DNA from: Bacteriovorax sp. BSW11_IV
Lineage (GTDB): Bacteria; Bdellovibrionota; Bacteriovoracia; Bacteriovoracales; Bacteriovoracaceae
Direction of reading: 5' to 3'
Length of the DNA: 49,803 bases
NCBI RefSeq assembly: GCF_000447755.1
Contig: NZ_AUNE01000057.1
Location: 1-49,803 of the forward strand
In this document: positions 32,051 through 39,116 of the stretch, piece after piece
How positions within the stretch are numbered: position 1 is the first letter of the stretch
How the letters are laid out: every line of letters starts with the position of its first letter
Position numbers and translations under genes: made by a program
Notes under the pieces: model-generated
What the model saw: the letters and a program-made list of their open reading frames with translations, nothing else
Databases searched by the model: none
Told to the model about the DNA's origin: nothing

Positions 32051-33046
32051 TCATTGTTCTGAAATTAACGCAAAGAGTGATTGTAAGTAGGGATCGCCCT
32101 CACTATCAATTTCATTATCATGAAGTCCTGAATAGAACTTTACTTGCTCTGGGTCCATTCTAAGGCGCGCATACTTATAAACTTCAGTGATTTTTTGCGA
32201 CAATTCTTCATCGGCAGCAAGTATTGTATCAAAGACTCTTAAGGTAAAATTAATATCTTTTAACTGCTCATTTAGATCGAGAGAACTATTGAACACACGA
32301 AGTTCAAGTGTGCCAATTTCTTCTTTATAGCGAATAATACTTTTTGGGAAAAAGACTTTTAAATCTGTTTCGCTTACAAGATTTTTCGATTGATAATTTT
32401 CTAAATTATCAATTGGCGCCACCATACTCATCGCATCGATTTGCATTCTAGATGGTTTCATTTTAAAGGCACTCTTCACTGTTTGTGAGTTGAGATAGAA
32501 GAATTTCATCACTGTTTTTAATTGGCCTATTGTTAAATTCGGAACACCATAGTGCAGATGAATACCGCCGAGCTCATCTTCTGTTTTTAAAATATTAGCG
32601 TGTTTCAATTGCTGTAGTGTAGAGGTATACAAAAGAACATCTTCTTCACTTGTCATGACGGGGGAAGTGATCTCAATGCCTTTTCCAGACTTCGTGTTAT
32701 TTAGTGAGACATCATCTAAAACAGTTAAACTTCTTTCCCTATTATTTTGAGTGAAGACTACTTTGTAAGCTGATTCTTCTTCTGTATCTTTAACAACAAT
32801 GGCATCTAAACCTGAGTTTCTATAAAGGTCTTTGATGATGATTGCGATATCGAAATTTGATAGTCCTTCGCTAACCGTACCCTCAAACTCCATTCCAAGA
32901 GTTTGGCCTGGTTTAAATGTGAGAACTTTGGTCATTTGTTCAGTTTCTTTGAAGACCTTACTAATAAGGGTAAAGCACTCATTGGCAAATGTGAGCGAAT
33001 TAAACGAGAGCGCGAGAATGAAGAGCAGGGATTTAATTATTTTCAT
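32051..33046 (-). CDS. Exported amidoligase-family protein
   Basis: The start is placed at ATG 33046 (331 aa), giving a clean signal peptide (MKIIKSLLFILALSFNSLTFA); the TTG three codons earlier has no support. The mature part has motifs of the putative amidoligase family (COOH-NH2 ligase): GMEFEG (51-56), EITSP (125-129) and GIHLHYG (161-167), which in the family bind Mg-ATP and substrate. Cytoplasmic members are thought to form amide bonds in peptide tags or cell-wall material. An ATP-dependent enzyme with a signal peptide is unusual. There is no ribosome binding site; TAAAAT ends 8 nt before the ATG. Confidence 0.72.
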   Translation of the reverse strand: MKIIKSLLFILALSFNSLTFANECFTLISKVFKETEQMTKVLTFKPGQTLGMEFEGTVSEGLSNFDIAIIIKDLYRNSGLDAIVVKDTEEESAYKVVFTQNNRERSLTVLDDVSLNNTKSGKGIEITSPVMTSEEDVLLYTSTLQQLKHANILKTEDELGGIHLHYGVPNLTIGQLKTVMKFFYLNSQTVKSAFKMKPSRMQIDAMSMVAPIDNLENYQSKNLVSETDLKVFFPKSIIRYKEEIGTLELRVFNSSLDLNEQLKDINFTLRVFDTILAADEELSQKITEVYKYARLRMDPEQVKFYSGLHDNEIDSEGDPYLQSLFALISEQ

Positions 33047-33054
33047 TTCAGGCA

Positions 33055-33060
33055 ATTTTA
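33055..33060 (-). promoter_or_regulatory. -10 element before the amidoligase gene
   Basis: TAAAAT on the minus strand, 8 nt before the ATG at 33046, with no Shine-Dalgarno in between and no clear -35. Another possible leaderless start. Confidence 0.3.
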
Positions 33061-33166
33061 TTAGATTTCTTAAGAGAGCGCCCCTTGGCGTGAAATAAAT
33101 ACGTGGACCGTCTAGTCATTGTGCAGTGCTAAGTGATTGAAATTCTGGATGAAAATCCACAGGAAA

Positions 33167-33208
33167 ATGATGCAGATCATGTCATTTTTAATATTTACGG
33201 CCTATAAT
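33167..33208 (+). promoter_or_regulatory. FNR-dependent class II promoter of the first usp gene
   Basis: ATGAT-GCAG-ATCAT (33167-33180), a perfect palindrome matching eight of ten FNR consensus positions, is centred at 33173.5. TATAAT (33203-33208) predicts a start point at 33215, which puts the box at exactly -41.5, the class II activator position. Confidence 0.65.
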
Positions 33209-33238
33209 CACAATGTATTTAACACCAGTGAGGTTTTT

Positions 33239-33676
33239 ATGAGTTTTAAAAAGGTTATGATTGCAGTGGATTTTGATAAAAAGGCCCTGCCGCTTCTATC
33301 TAAAATAAGCAAACTTTCTCTTCCAACAGATACTGAAATTCATTTAGTTCATGTTGTTGAAATGAGTTTGGCCGAGCACTTTGTACCTTCTCTTCGTCCT
33401 TCAGCTGATGAGATTTCACAAATTGAAAAAAATGTACAAGATGAGTTAGCTAAACTTCAAAAAGATATCGGATTGGGTGATTTCAAAAACGTTAAGCTTA
33501 AATGTATGATCTCTCCAAATGCAAAGCAAGATTTCCTACAGTACTCTGAGGATAAGGGTGTTGAATTGATTGTTGCTGCTGCTAAAGAAAGAGAAGGTCT
33601 TAAGGGTGTATTCGAAGGATCATTTACTAGTTTTTTGAATAAATTTTCGGCCGCAAATCTTCTGACTTTGAGATAA
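33239..33676 (+). CDS. Universal stress protein (UspA family)
   Basis: The start is at 33239 (145 aa), with GAGG 7 nt upstream; a longer in-frame start at 33137 would include the promoter and is rejected. The product is one Usp domain: KKVMIAVDFDKKALPLL at the start, ELIVAAAKEREGLKGVFEGSFT at the end. The usual ATP-binding G-x2-G-x9-G(S/T) motif is partly kept (KEREGLKGVFEGSFTS), so nucleotide binding is uncertain. The FNR-like promoter indicates expression when oxygen is low. A bidirectional terminator follows. Confidence 0.88.
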   Translation: MSFKKVMIAVDFDKKALPLLSKISKLSLPTDTEIHLVHVVEMSLAEHFVPSLRPSADEISQIEKNVQDELAKLQKDIGLGDFKNVKLKCMISPNAKQDFLQYSEDKGVELIVAAAKEREGLKGVFEGSFTSFLNKFSAANLLTLR

Positions 33677-33679
33677 TAA

Positions 33680-33711
33680 AAAAATGGCCACTTTATAGTG
33701 GCCTTTTTTTT
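33680..33711. terminator. Bidirectional terminator between usp and the cco operon
   Basis: Stem GGCCACT/AGTGGCC (33686-33692 and 33697-33703), loop TTAT, with eight T after it on the plus strand and seven T on the minus strand. It ends both converging units and so marks the 3' end of the cco operon. Confidence 0.92.
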
Positions 33712-33829
33712 ACCAAAATTTCCAAGTTAGAAAAAATAGTAGTGCAGGAAAGATGATGATTACAGTTACTAATAATGCATCAAACATAAAACCATCGAGA
33801 TCACGTTCTTCTTTTTTCTTTTCACTCAT
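33710..33829 (-). CDS. 39-aa single-pass membrane protein at the end of the cco operon
   Basis: A 39-codon ORF with AGGA 7 nt before its ATG; that site overlaps the stop codon of the TauE/SafE gene. The product has a Lys/Glu/Asp-rich head (MSEKKKEERDLDG) and one membrane helix (FDALLVTVIIIFPALLFFL) ending in TWKFW. Its stop codon lies at the foot of the operon terminator. It resembles in layout the small accessory subunits of haem-copper oxidases (CcoQ, CcoH-like, CydX-like) but matches none I know. I infer a small subunit or assembly factor of the cbb3 oxidase. Confidence 0.6.
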   Translation of the reverse strand: MSEKKKEERDLDGFMFDALLVTVIIIFPALLFFLTWKFW

Positions 33830-33837
33830 GTTCAATC

Positions 33838-34539
33838 CTAATGGCAACTATGCACTTGATAGAGGGCATAGACACGATATGAAATAGTCATAAGTCCTAT
33901 GCAAATTAATAAAATGGCGCCAGCTTTTGGCATTTTCTGTAGCATTGGAGAAATTAATTTTTTAAATAGGGTTGGTGCTACGCCCATGGCCGGCAATGTA
34001 CCTAACCAGAAAAAGAACATCATCAAAACACTCAGAAGAGGGTTTTGAAGGGCACTCAAGCTAATCACCACACCATATAAAAGACCACAAGGTAGCATGA
34101 TTGAAAGAAGACCCACTGTGAATGATTTGGCAGAATATTGATCTTTGAAAACAACCATGGCCTTTTTCCATAAACTTCTGTGAGTTGATTCTACAAAATT
34201 CGGCAATTTGACATGGGCCGATTTTCCTCTAAGGGATTGTAGTCCAAAGAAAATCAGAATAGTTCCAATCATCAAGGCCGGAACAATAGATAAGGCCCCT
34301 GTGCTTAAGCGCAGTCGTAAAAACTCACCAATGAATCCGCCAAGTAGAGCAAGAAGAGAATAACCCCCAAGGCGTCCTAACTGATAAGTGAAAACACTTT
34401 TTTTAGTTGGGGCACATGCTGTGACTAGGCCACCACACATACCCACACAGTGAACGGAGCCCCCAAGCCCTGCAAGTAGGGCAACCCATGGGAGAAGATA
34501 GATCGATGTTGTAGCAATGCTATTTGAGAGGTCCTGCAA
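33838..34539 (-). CDS. TauE/SafE (COG2836)-type membrane protein of the cco cluster
   Basis: The start is set at TTG 34539 (233 aa), exactly 6 nt after a full AAGGAGG; the longer TTG at 34557 lies upstream of that site. The product has about six membrane helices, with GSVHCVGMCGG in the first pair, typical of the SafE/DsbD_2-like proteins that accompany cbb3 oxidase genes and are thought to handle copper or thiol delivery in assembly. The two cysteines of CVGMC are probably metal or redox ligands. The start overlaps the end of ccoG by about 20 bases. Confidence 0.85.
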   Translation of the reverse strand: MQDLSNSIATTSIYLLPWVALLAGLGGSVHCVGMCGGLVTACAPTKKSVFTYQLGRLGGYSLLALLGGFIGEFLRLRLSTGALSIVPALMIGTILIFFGLQSLRGKSAHVKLPNFVESTHRSLWKKAMVVFKDQYSAKSFTVGLLSIMLPCGLLYGVVISLSALQNPLLSVLMMFFFWLGTLPAMGVAPTLFKKLISPMLQKMPKAGAILLICIGLMTISYRVYALYQVHSCH

Positions 34540-35935
34540 GCTTAACCTCCTTTTCAAGTACTACATTATTTGAATTAGTATCAAAAAATTCAATGATTAT
34601 TGATTTAGAACCATTTGTTAAAACAGAAGGTTCAAATTTGAAGAAGACATTCGTTTTAAAATACGCCTTATCCACAGTTACAGGATTTCTTGGCATAACG
34701 ATAGTGATCTTATCTTCAAGTGACTTGTCTTTAAATCTTAAGCTGATGTTGTAATTTGTTAACGATTCATTTTCCATGTTAACTTTGTAGTGGTTAACGA
34801 CTTCAATAGAACCATCACTTTTTACAGCTTCACTAAAAGTTGTGTTAGACCCACGCACTAGTGTTGCTCTAAATTCTTGCGAAAGTTTTAGAGAGAAGAT
34901 GAATGTAACGAAAATACCAATCATTGCTGCTAAGTAAATGAGGTTGCGTGGACGCAAGTATTTTGTTGGTTTTCCCTCAAGGTTTGATTGAGTGTCGTAG
35001 CGGATAAGTCCGCGTGGGCTACCAACGTGATCCATTATTTCATCACAAGCATCAATACAATTTGTACAAGCAATACATTCAAGTTGAACACCACGTCTAA
35101 TGTCAATTCCTGTTGGACAGGCCTTAACACATGCATAACAATTAATACAGGCCCCGTGCTCGTCTTTTTTCATACCTGGCTGACGACGAGGTTCACCACG
35201 TTTTTCATCATAAATAATGGCCTTAGAGTGTTCATCCATCATAACTGATTGGATTCTGCCATAAGGACAAGCAATGATACAAAATTGTTCTCTAAACCAT
35301 CCAAAATCAAGAAGGAATAGGAGAGTGATTAGACACATGAAAATAAAGAGTGTCATATGTTCAGTAGGAGGACCCATTGTGATCCAAAATAATTTTCTGG
35401 CCCCTACAAAATATCCTAAGAATGAGTGTGTAATATGAAGGGAAACAATTAGGAAAAGAACCCATTTAATAGATTTTTTCCAGAGTTTTTCAAATGACAT
35501 TGGAGCTGCAGACAACTTTTGTCTTTGTCTGGCATTCCCTTCGATGAAGCTCTCAATTTTTCTGTAAATAGTATCGATGAATACAGTTTGCGGGCAGGCC
35601 CAACCACACCATACTCGACCCCAGATACTAGTGATAAATCCAATTGTGAAAACAAAGCCCAAGAAGACAAAGATAAGTAGTGGGGCATTGTGGGCAAGGA
35701 ATGTATTTCCAAAGAAAGTGAATTCTCTTCCTGGTATATCGAGGAGAATTGATTGTTTCCCCCCGATATTAATCCATGGCAGTACCATATAGAGGAAGAT
35801 TAAAAACCAGTAAAAAACAGTTCTGCGATTTCTCCATACACCTTTTACATCTTCAGGGTGTATATAAACCCTCTCTCCGTGTTCTCCAGTCGTTGCAAGT
35901 CTGGATTCGTGTAGTTCAAATTTATTACTGGCCAT
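34520..35935 (-). CDS. ccoG: Cytochrome c oxidase accessory protein CcoG (FixG)
   Basis: A 471-aa membrane protein: helices in the first third, then a ferredoxin-type pair of [4Fe-4S] sites (CINCYACVKACPTGIDIR and CIACTNCIDACDE, about 255-300), preceded by RVWCGWACPQ and the FCIIACPYGR segment, and a C-terminal beta-domain after another helix. CcoG reduces Cu(II) for copper insertion into the cbb3 oxidase. It lies 32 bases after ccoP and overlaps the TauE/SafE gene. Length fits the family (about 470-480). Confidence 0.95.
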   Translation of the reverse strand: MASNKFELHESRLATTGEHGERVYIHPEDVKGVWRNRRTVFYWFLIFLYMVLPWINIGGKQSILLDIPGREFTFFGNTFLAHNAPLLIFVFLGFVFTIGFITSIWGRVWCGWACPQTVFIDTIYRKIESFIEGNARQRQKLSAAPMSFEKLWKKSIKWVLFLIVSLHITHSFLGYFVGARKLFWITMGPPTEHMTLFIFMCLITLLFLLDFGWFREQFCIIACPYGRIQSVMMDEHSKAIIYDEKRGEPRRQPGMKKDEHGACINCYACVKACPTGIDIRRGVQLECIACTNCIDACDEIMDHVGSPRGLIRYDTQSNLEGKPTKYLRPRNLIYLAAMIGIFVTFIFSLKLSQEFRATLVRGSNTTFSEAVKSDGSIEVVNHYKVNMENESLTNYNISLRFKDKSLEDKITIVMPRNPVTVDKAYFKTNVFFKFEPSVLTNGSKSIIIEFFDTNSNNVVLEKEVKLAGPLK

Positions 35936-35967
35936 TTTTAATCTTCCCTTTTTTTTGGCTTTAACTT

Positions 35968-36570
35968 CTACTCGTGTTCTATATTTTCACCTTGTGGTTC
36001 TTTGGCCTTAGGAGGAGTAGACCCCTTAAGTGAAATAACATATGCCATGGCAGCGTACATATCTTCTTTCGAAAGAACCTCTCCCCAGGCAGGCATACCA
36101 TTTTCTTCAACACCTTTGTTGATTACTGGGTAAATCTCTTCTGGAGTTCTGTCTTTAGCATTGATCCAGAATTTATCTGTTAAGTTTGGACCAATATCAC
36201 CACCTCCGCCTTCAGCGTGGCATGATAGACAGTTTTCTTCATAAACTGTTGCACCTAGCTTCACACCATCATTGTTTGATAGCCAAGTCTTGTAGTCTTC
36301 CACATCAAAAACTCCAAGAAGTTTGGCCTGTTCAGCTTTAATGACACTTAGTTTATCCATATCTTTTACATAAGTTGCTCTTAATCCATCTCCACCAGCA
36401 ATGTGGTAGTACATGAAATAAGGAATACTAAAAACGATTGAGATGATCCAAATACCAACCCACCAGCTTGGTAGGGGGTGGTTTAGTTCATGGATACCAT
36501 CGTAATCGTGGTCAAGAACCAGATGTTTTTCATCTTCAAGAAGATGAAGATCTTTTTTGCTGTCACTCAT
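35968..36570 (-). CDS. ccoP: cbb3 oxidase subunit III CcoP, short single-haem form
   Basis: A 200-aa protein. The N-terminal DGIHELNHPLPSWW is the CcoP signature, followed by one membrane helix (about 37-56) and a cytochrome c domain with a single CLSCH (114-118) and axial Met in GMPAWGE. Classical CcoP is about 300 aa with two haems; here the first haem domain is missing. Electron entry to CcoO would then use one haem less. It follows ccoQ by 4 bases. Confidence 0.93.
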   Translation of the reverse strand: MSDSKKDLHLLEDEKHLVLDHDYDGIHELNHPLPSWWVGIWIISIVFSIPYFMYYHIAGGDGLRATYVKDMDKLSVIKAEQAKLLGVFDVEDYKTWLSNNDGVKLGATVYEENCLSCHAEGGGGDIGPNLTDKFWINAKDRTPEEIYPVINKGVEENGMPAWGEVLSKEDMYAAMAYVISLKGSTPPKAKEPQGENIEHE

Positions 36571-36574
36571 AAAA

Positions 36575-36763
36575 CTATGCTCCCTTGCTACTTACTTTTT
36601 CAGTTTTTCCATCTTCTAAAGGTAAAGCCTGGGCCTCGGAGTAAATCTCAGAGCTTCCTTTTCTAAGAGTCCAGAAGAGGGCGCCTAAAAAGACGCCAAA
36701 GAAAAGAAAGAGTCCAAGTGTTGGCCAGATGGCCCCGATATTTCCCATTATTTCCTTAAACAT
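36575..36763 (-). CDS. ccoQ: cbb3 oxidase subunit CcoQ (FixQ)
   Basis: A 62-aa protein with one membrane helix (GLFLFFGVFLGALFWTL) and a polar tail rich in Glu and Lys (SEIYSEAQALPLEDGKTEKV), as in CcoQ. It sits between ccoNO (2 bases upstream) and ccoP (4 bases downstream), the canonical place. CcoQ stabilises the complex. Confidence 0.88.
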   Translation of the reverse strand: MFKEIMGNIGAIWPTLGLFLFFGVFLGALFWTLRKGSSEIYSEAQALPLEDGKTEKVSSKGA

Positions 36764-36765
36764 AA

Positions 36766-38925
36766 TTACTCCTTAGCAACGCTGTCGTCTTTTTTCTGTG
36801 CAGAATCAACACCAAGACGTTGGAGATAAGCAATCAATGCTACGATTTCTTTATTCTCAACACTCATATCAACACCAGATGCTGACAGGTCTTTTGCGAT
36901 AACATTGGCCTGTTTCATTGCGTTTTCAGCAGCGTTGTTAATTTCTTCTTCAGAGTAAGGAACACCTAGGGCCTTCATTACTTTAAGTTTACGAGTCAGA
37001 GTGTCGTACTGAGTTTTATTAGCTACTAACCATGGGTAGTTAGGCATAATTGAGCCAGCAGTTACGTCGCGCGGATTAATCATGTGACGGTAGTGCCACA
37101 TATTATTATATTTTCCACCTACGCGAGCTAAATCTGGACCAATTCTTCTTGAACCCCACTGGAATGGACGGTCGTAAACTGAATCAGCTGCTTCAGATGG
37201 TTTACCATAACGTAGATATTCTTCAGGAGTTGGACGAATATGTTGTGAGTGACATACATAACATCCTTCTTTGATATAAATATCACGACCAGCAATTTCT
37301 AGAGAAGTGTATGGTTTAATGTCAGGATTCGCCTCAACAAACTTGTTAGAAACAAGTGAAGGGATAATCTCTACAGCACCACCAACAAGAATTGCAAGTG
37401 TAGTTAGGATTGTGAAAAGAACTGGTAGTCCTTCTAGTTTTCTGTGAGCTGTTGCATTTGGCTCTTCTGCGTGATTTGCAACAGGAGCTAAATAAACATC
37501 TTCTTCTACATTTTTAGGTGCATTCTTGATTGTCTTATAAAGGTTATAAACCATGATAAAGAAACCAAGTAGAACAAATGTACCACCGATCGCTCTTACC
37601 CAGTACATAGGAACAATTCTGATAACTGTTTCAATGAAATTCGGGTAAACTAGCTTTCCTGTCTCATCAATTGCACGCCACATAAGACCTTGAGTGATCC
37701 CTGCAACCCACATTGACATCATATAAAGAAGAAGACCGATTGTTGCTGACCAAAATTGCATATTGGCAAGTTTGTTCGAGTAAAGTTCAGTCTTGTACAT
37801 TTTTGGAACTAGGTAATAAAGCATACCGGCGATCATCATATAGTTCCAACCGATAGTTCCTGCGTGAACGTGTCCAACAATCCAGTCTGTGAAGTGACCA
37901 AGATAGTTTACTGATTTAACAGATAGAAGCGGACCTTCAAAAGTTGCCATCCCGTAGAAAGTTACAGAAGTAGCAAAGAATTTAAGAACTGGATCTTTTC
38001 TAACTTTATCCCAAACTCCACGAAGAGTTAGAAGACCGTTGATCATACCACCCCAAGAAGGCATCCAAAGCATTACAGAGAAAACCATCCCTGTTGTTTG
38101 AACCCATTCAGGCACTGCTGAGTATAATAAGTGGTGAGGTCCGGCCCAGATATAGATGAATACTAGTGACCAAAAGTGGATGATAGATAGTCTATATGAA
38201 TATACTGGTCTATTGGCCGCTTTTGGAATGAAGTAATACATAATTCCAAGAAATGGAGTTGTTAGGAAAAAGGCTACTGCGTTGTGACCATACCACCACT
38301 GAACTAGAGCATCTTGAACACCAGCATAAACTGGGTAAGATTGCATAAAGTCTACTGGAAGTGAAATTGAGTTCACAATGTGTAGAACAGCTACTGTAAC
38401 GATAGTTGCAATGTAGAACCAAAGAGCAACATAAATATGCTTCTCTCTTCTCTTAAGCACTGTTCCTAGAAAGTTTGCACCAAAGGCAACCCATACTAGA
38501 GCAATCGCTACGTCAATTGGCCAGATTAGTTCGGCATACTCTTTACCTTGAGTGAAACCCAATGGAAGTGTAAGCGCTGCGGCCACGATAATTAATTGCC
38601 ATCCCCAAAAATGGAAACGACCAAGGATGTGACTCCAAAGACGTGCTTTACATAGTCTTTGAGTCGAGTAGTAAATACCAGCAAAGATCGCGTTCCCAAC
38701 AAAGGCGAAAATTGCGGCGTTTGTGTGCAGTGGGCGAAGTCGACCGAATGTCGTCCACGGCAAGTCGAGGTTCAGTTTCCAGTACGCTAATTGAAAAGCA
38801 ATAGTTACACCAAGAAGTAGTGCAACGATTCCCCACAATACAGTCGCACCTAGAAACATTTTAACAAGGGAGTCATCGTAAGAGAATTTCTCCATCTTTG
38901 TTTGTTCTAAGGCATCAGTACTCAT
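36766..38925 (-). CDS. ccoNO: cbb3 oxidase CcoN-CcoO fusion (subunits I and II)
   Basis: A 719-aa fusion. Residues 1-480 are CcoN: 12 helices, with the low-spin haem ligand in RLRPLHTNAAIF, the copper ligands in WWYGHNAV and GPHHLLYSAVP, and the high-spin haem His in DWIVGHVHAGTIGW. From about residue 505 it continues as CcoO: a membrane helix (PVLFTILTTLAILVGGAVEIIP), a monohaem domain with CYVCHSQHIRP, and MP-x-YPW. CcoN and CcoO are separate genes in most proteobacteria. Reduces oxygen to water with high affinity. Start overlaps ccoS by ATGA. Confidence 0.96.
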   Translation of the reverse strand: MSTDALEQTKMEKFSYDDSLVKMFLGATVLWGIVALLLGVTIAFQLAYWKLNLDLPWTTFGRLRPLHTNAAIFAFVGNAIFAGIYYSTQRLCKARLWSHILGRFHFWGWQLIIVAAALTLPLGFTQGKEYAELIWPIDVAIALVWVAFGANFLGTVLKRREKHIYVALWFYIATIVTVAVLHIVNSISLPVDFMQSYPVYAGVQDALVQWWYGHNAVAFFLTTPFLGIMYYFIPKAANRPVYSYRLSIIHFWSLVFIYIWAGPHHLLYSAVPEWVQTTGMVFSVMLWMPSWGGMINGLLTLRGVWDKVRKDPVLKFFATSVTFYGMATFEGPLLSVKSVNYLGHFTDWIVGHVHAGTIGWNYMMIAGMLYYLVPKMYKTELYSNKLANMQFWSATIGLLLYMMSMWVAGITQGLMWRAIDETGKLVYPNFIETVIRIVPMYWVRAIGGTFVLLGFFIMVYNLYKTIKNAPKNVEEDVYLAPVANHAEEPNATAHRKLEGLPVLFTILTTLAILVGGAVEIIPSLVSNKFVEANPDIKPYTSLEIAGRDIYIKEGCYVCHSQHIRPTPEEYLRYGKPSEAADSVYDRPFQWGSRRIGPDLARVGGKYNNMWHYRHMINPRDVTAGSIMPNYPWLVANKTQYDTLTRKLKVMKALGVPYSEEEINNAAENAMKQANVIAKDLSASGVDMSVENKEIVALIAYLQRLGVDSAQKKDDSVAKE

Positions 38926-39116
38926 AGATCTTCCTTTTTGCGGTTAACTGATTTTACGTTCTTATTAACAACTAACTTTTTATCTTCTAACAACATTCTG
39001 TGAGCAGGAGTTTCAAGGTCATCATACTGTCCTTCTTTGGTCGCCCAAACAAACATCCCTATGAAAACACACCCTAAGATTAATGCAATTGGGAGCAATA
39101 AATATATGATCTCCAT
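38922..39116 (-). CDS. ccoS: cbb3 oxidase maturation protein CcoS
   Basis: A 64-aa protein: one helix (IIYLLLPIALILGCVFIGMFVWA) followed by TKEGQYDDLETPAHRMLLED, the conserved CcoS tail. It is needed for cofactor insertion. ATG overlaps the ccoI stop by one base, and its own stop overlaps the ccoNO start by four bases. Confidence 0.92.
   Translation of the reverse strand: MEIIYLLLPIALILGCVFIGMFVWATKEGQYDDLETPAHRMLLEDKKLVVNKNVKSVNRKKEDL

Noticed and set aside
33137-33238. N-terminal extension of the first usp gene from 33137
   Set aside because: It would contain the FNR box and TATAAT promoter, while GAGG and the conserved Usp start are at 33239.
34540-34557. TTG at 34557 as start of the TauE/SafE protein
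   Set aside because: A full AAGGAGG lies inside this stretch, 6 nt before another in-frame TTG at 34539, which must be the true start.
34669-34677. TTATCCACA, a consensus DnaA box
   Set aside because: It is a single copy inside ccoG with no cluster of further boxes or AT-rich unwinding element; one match in 50 kb is expected by chance.
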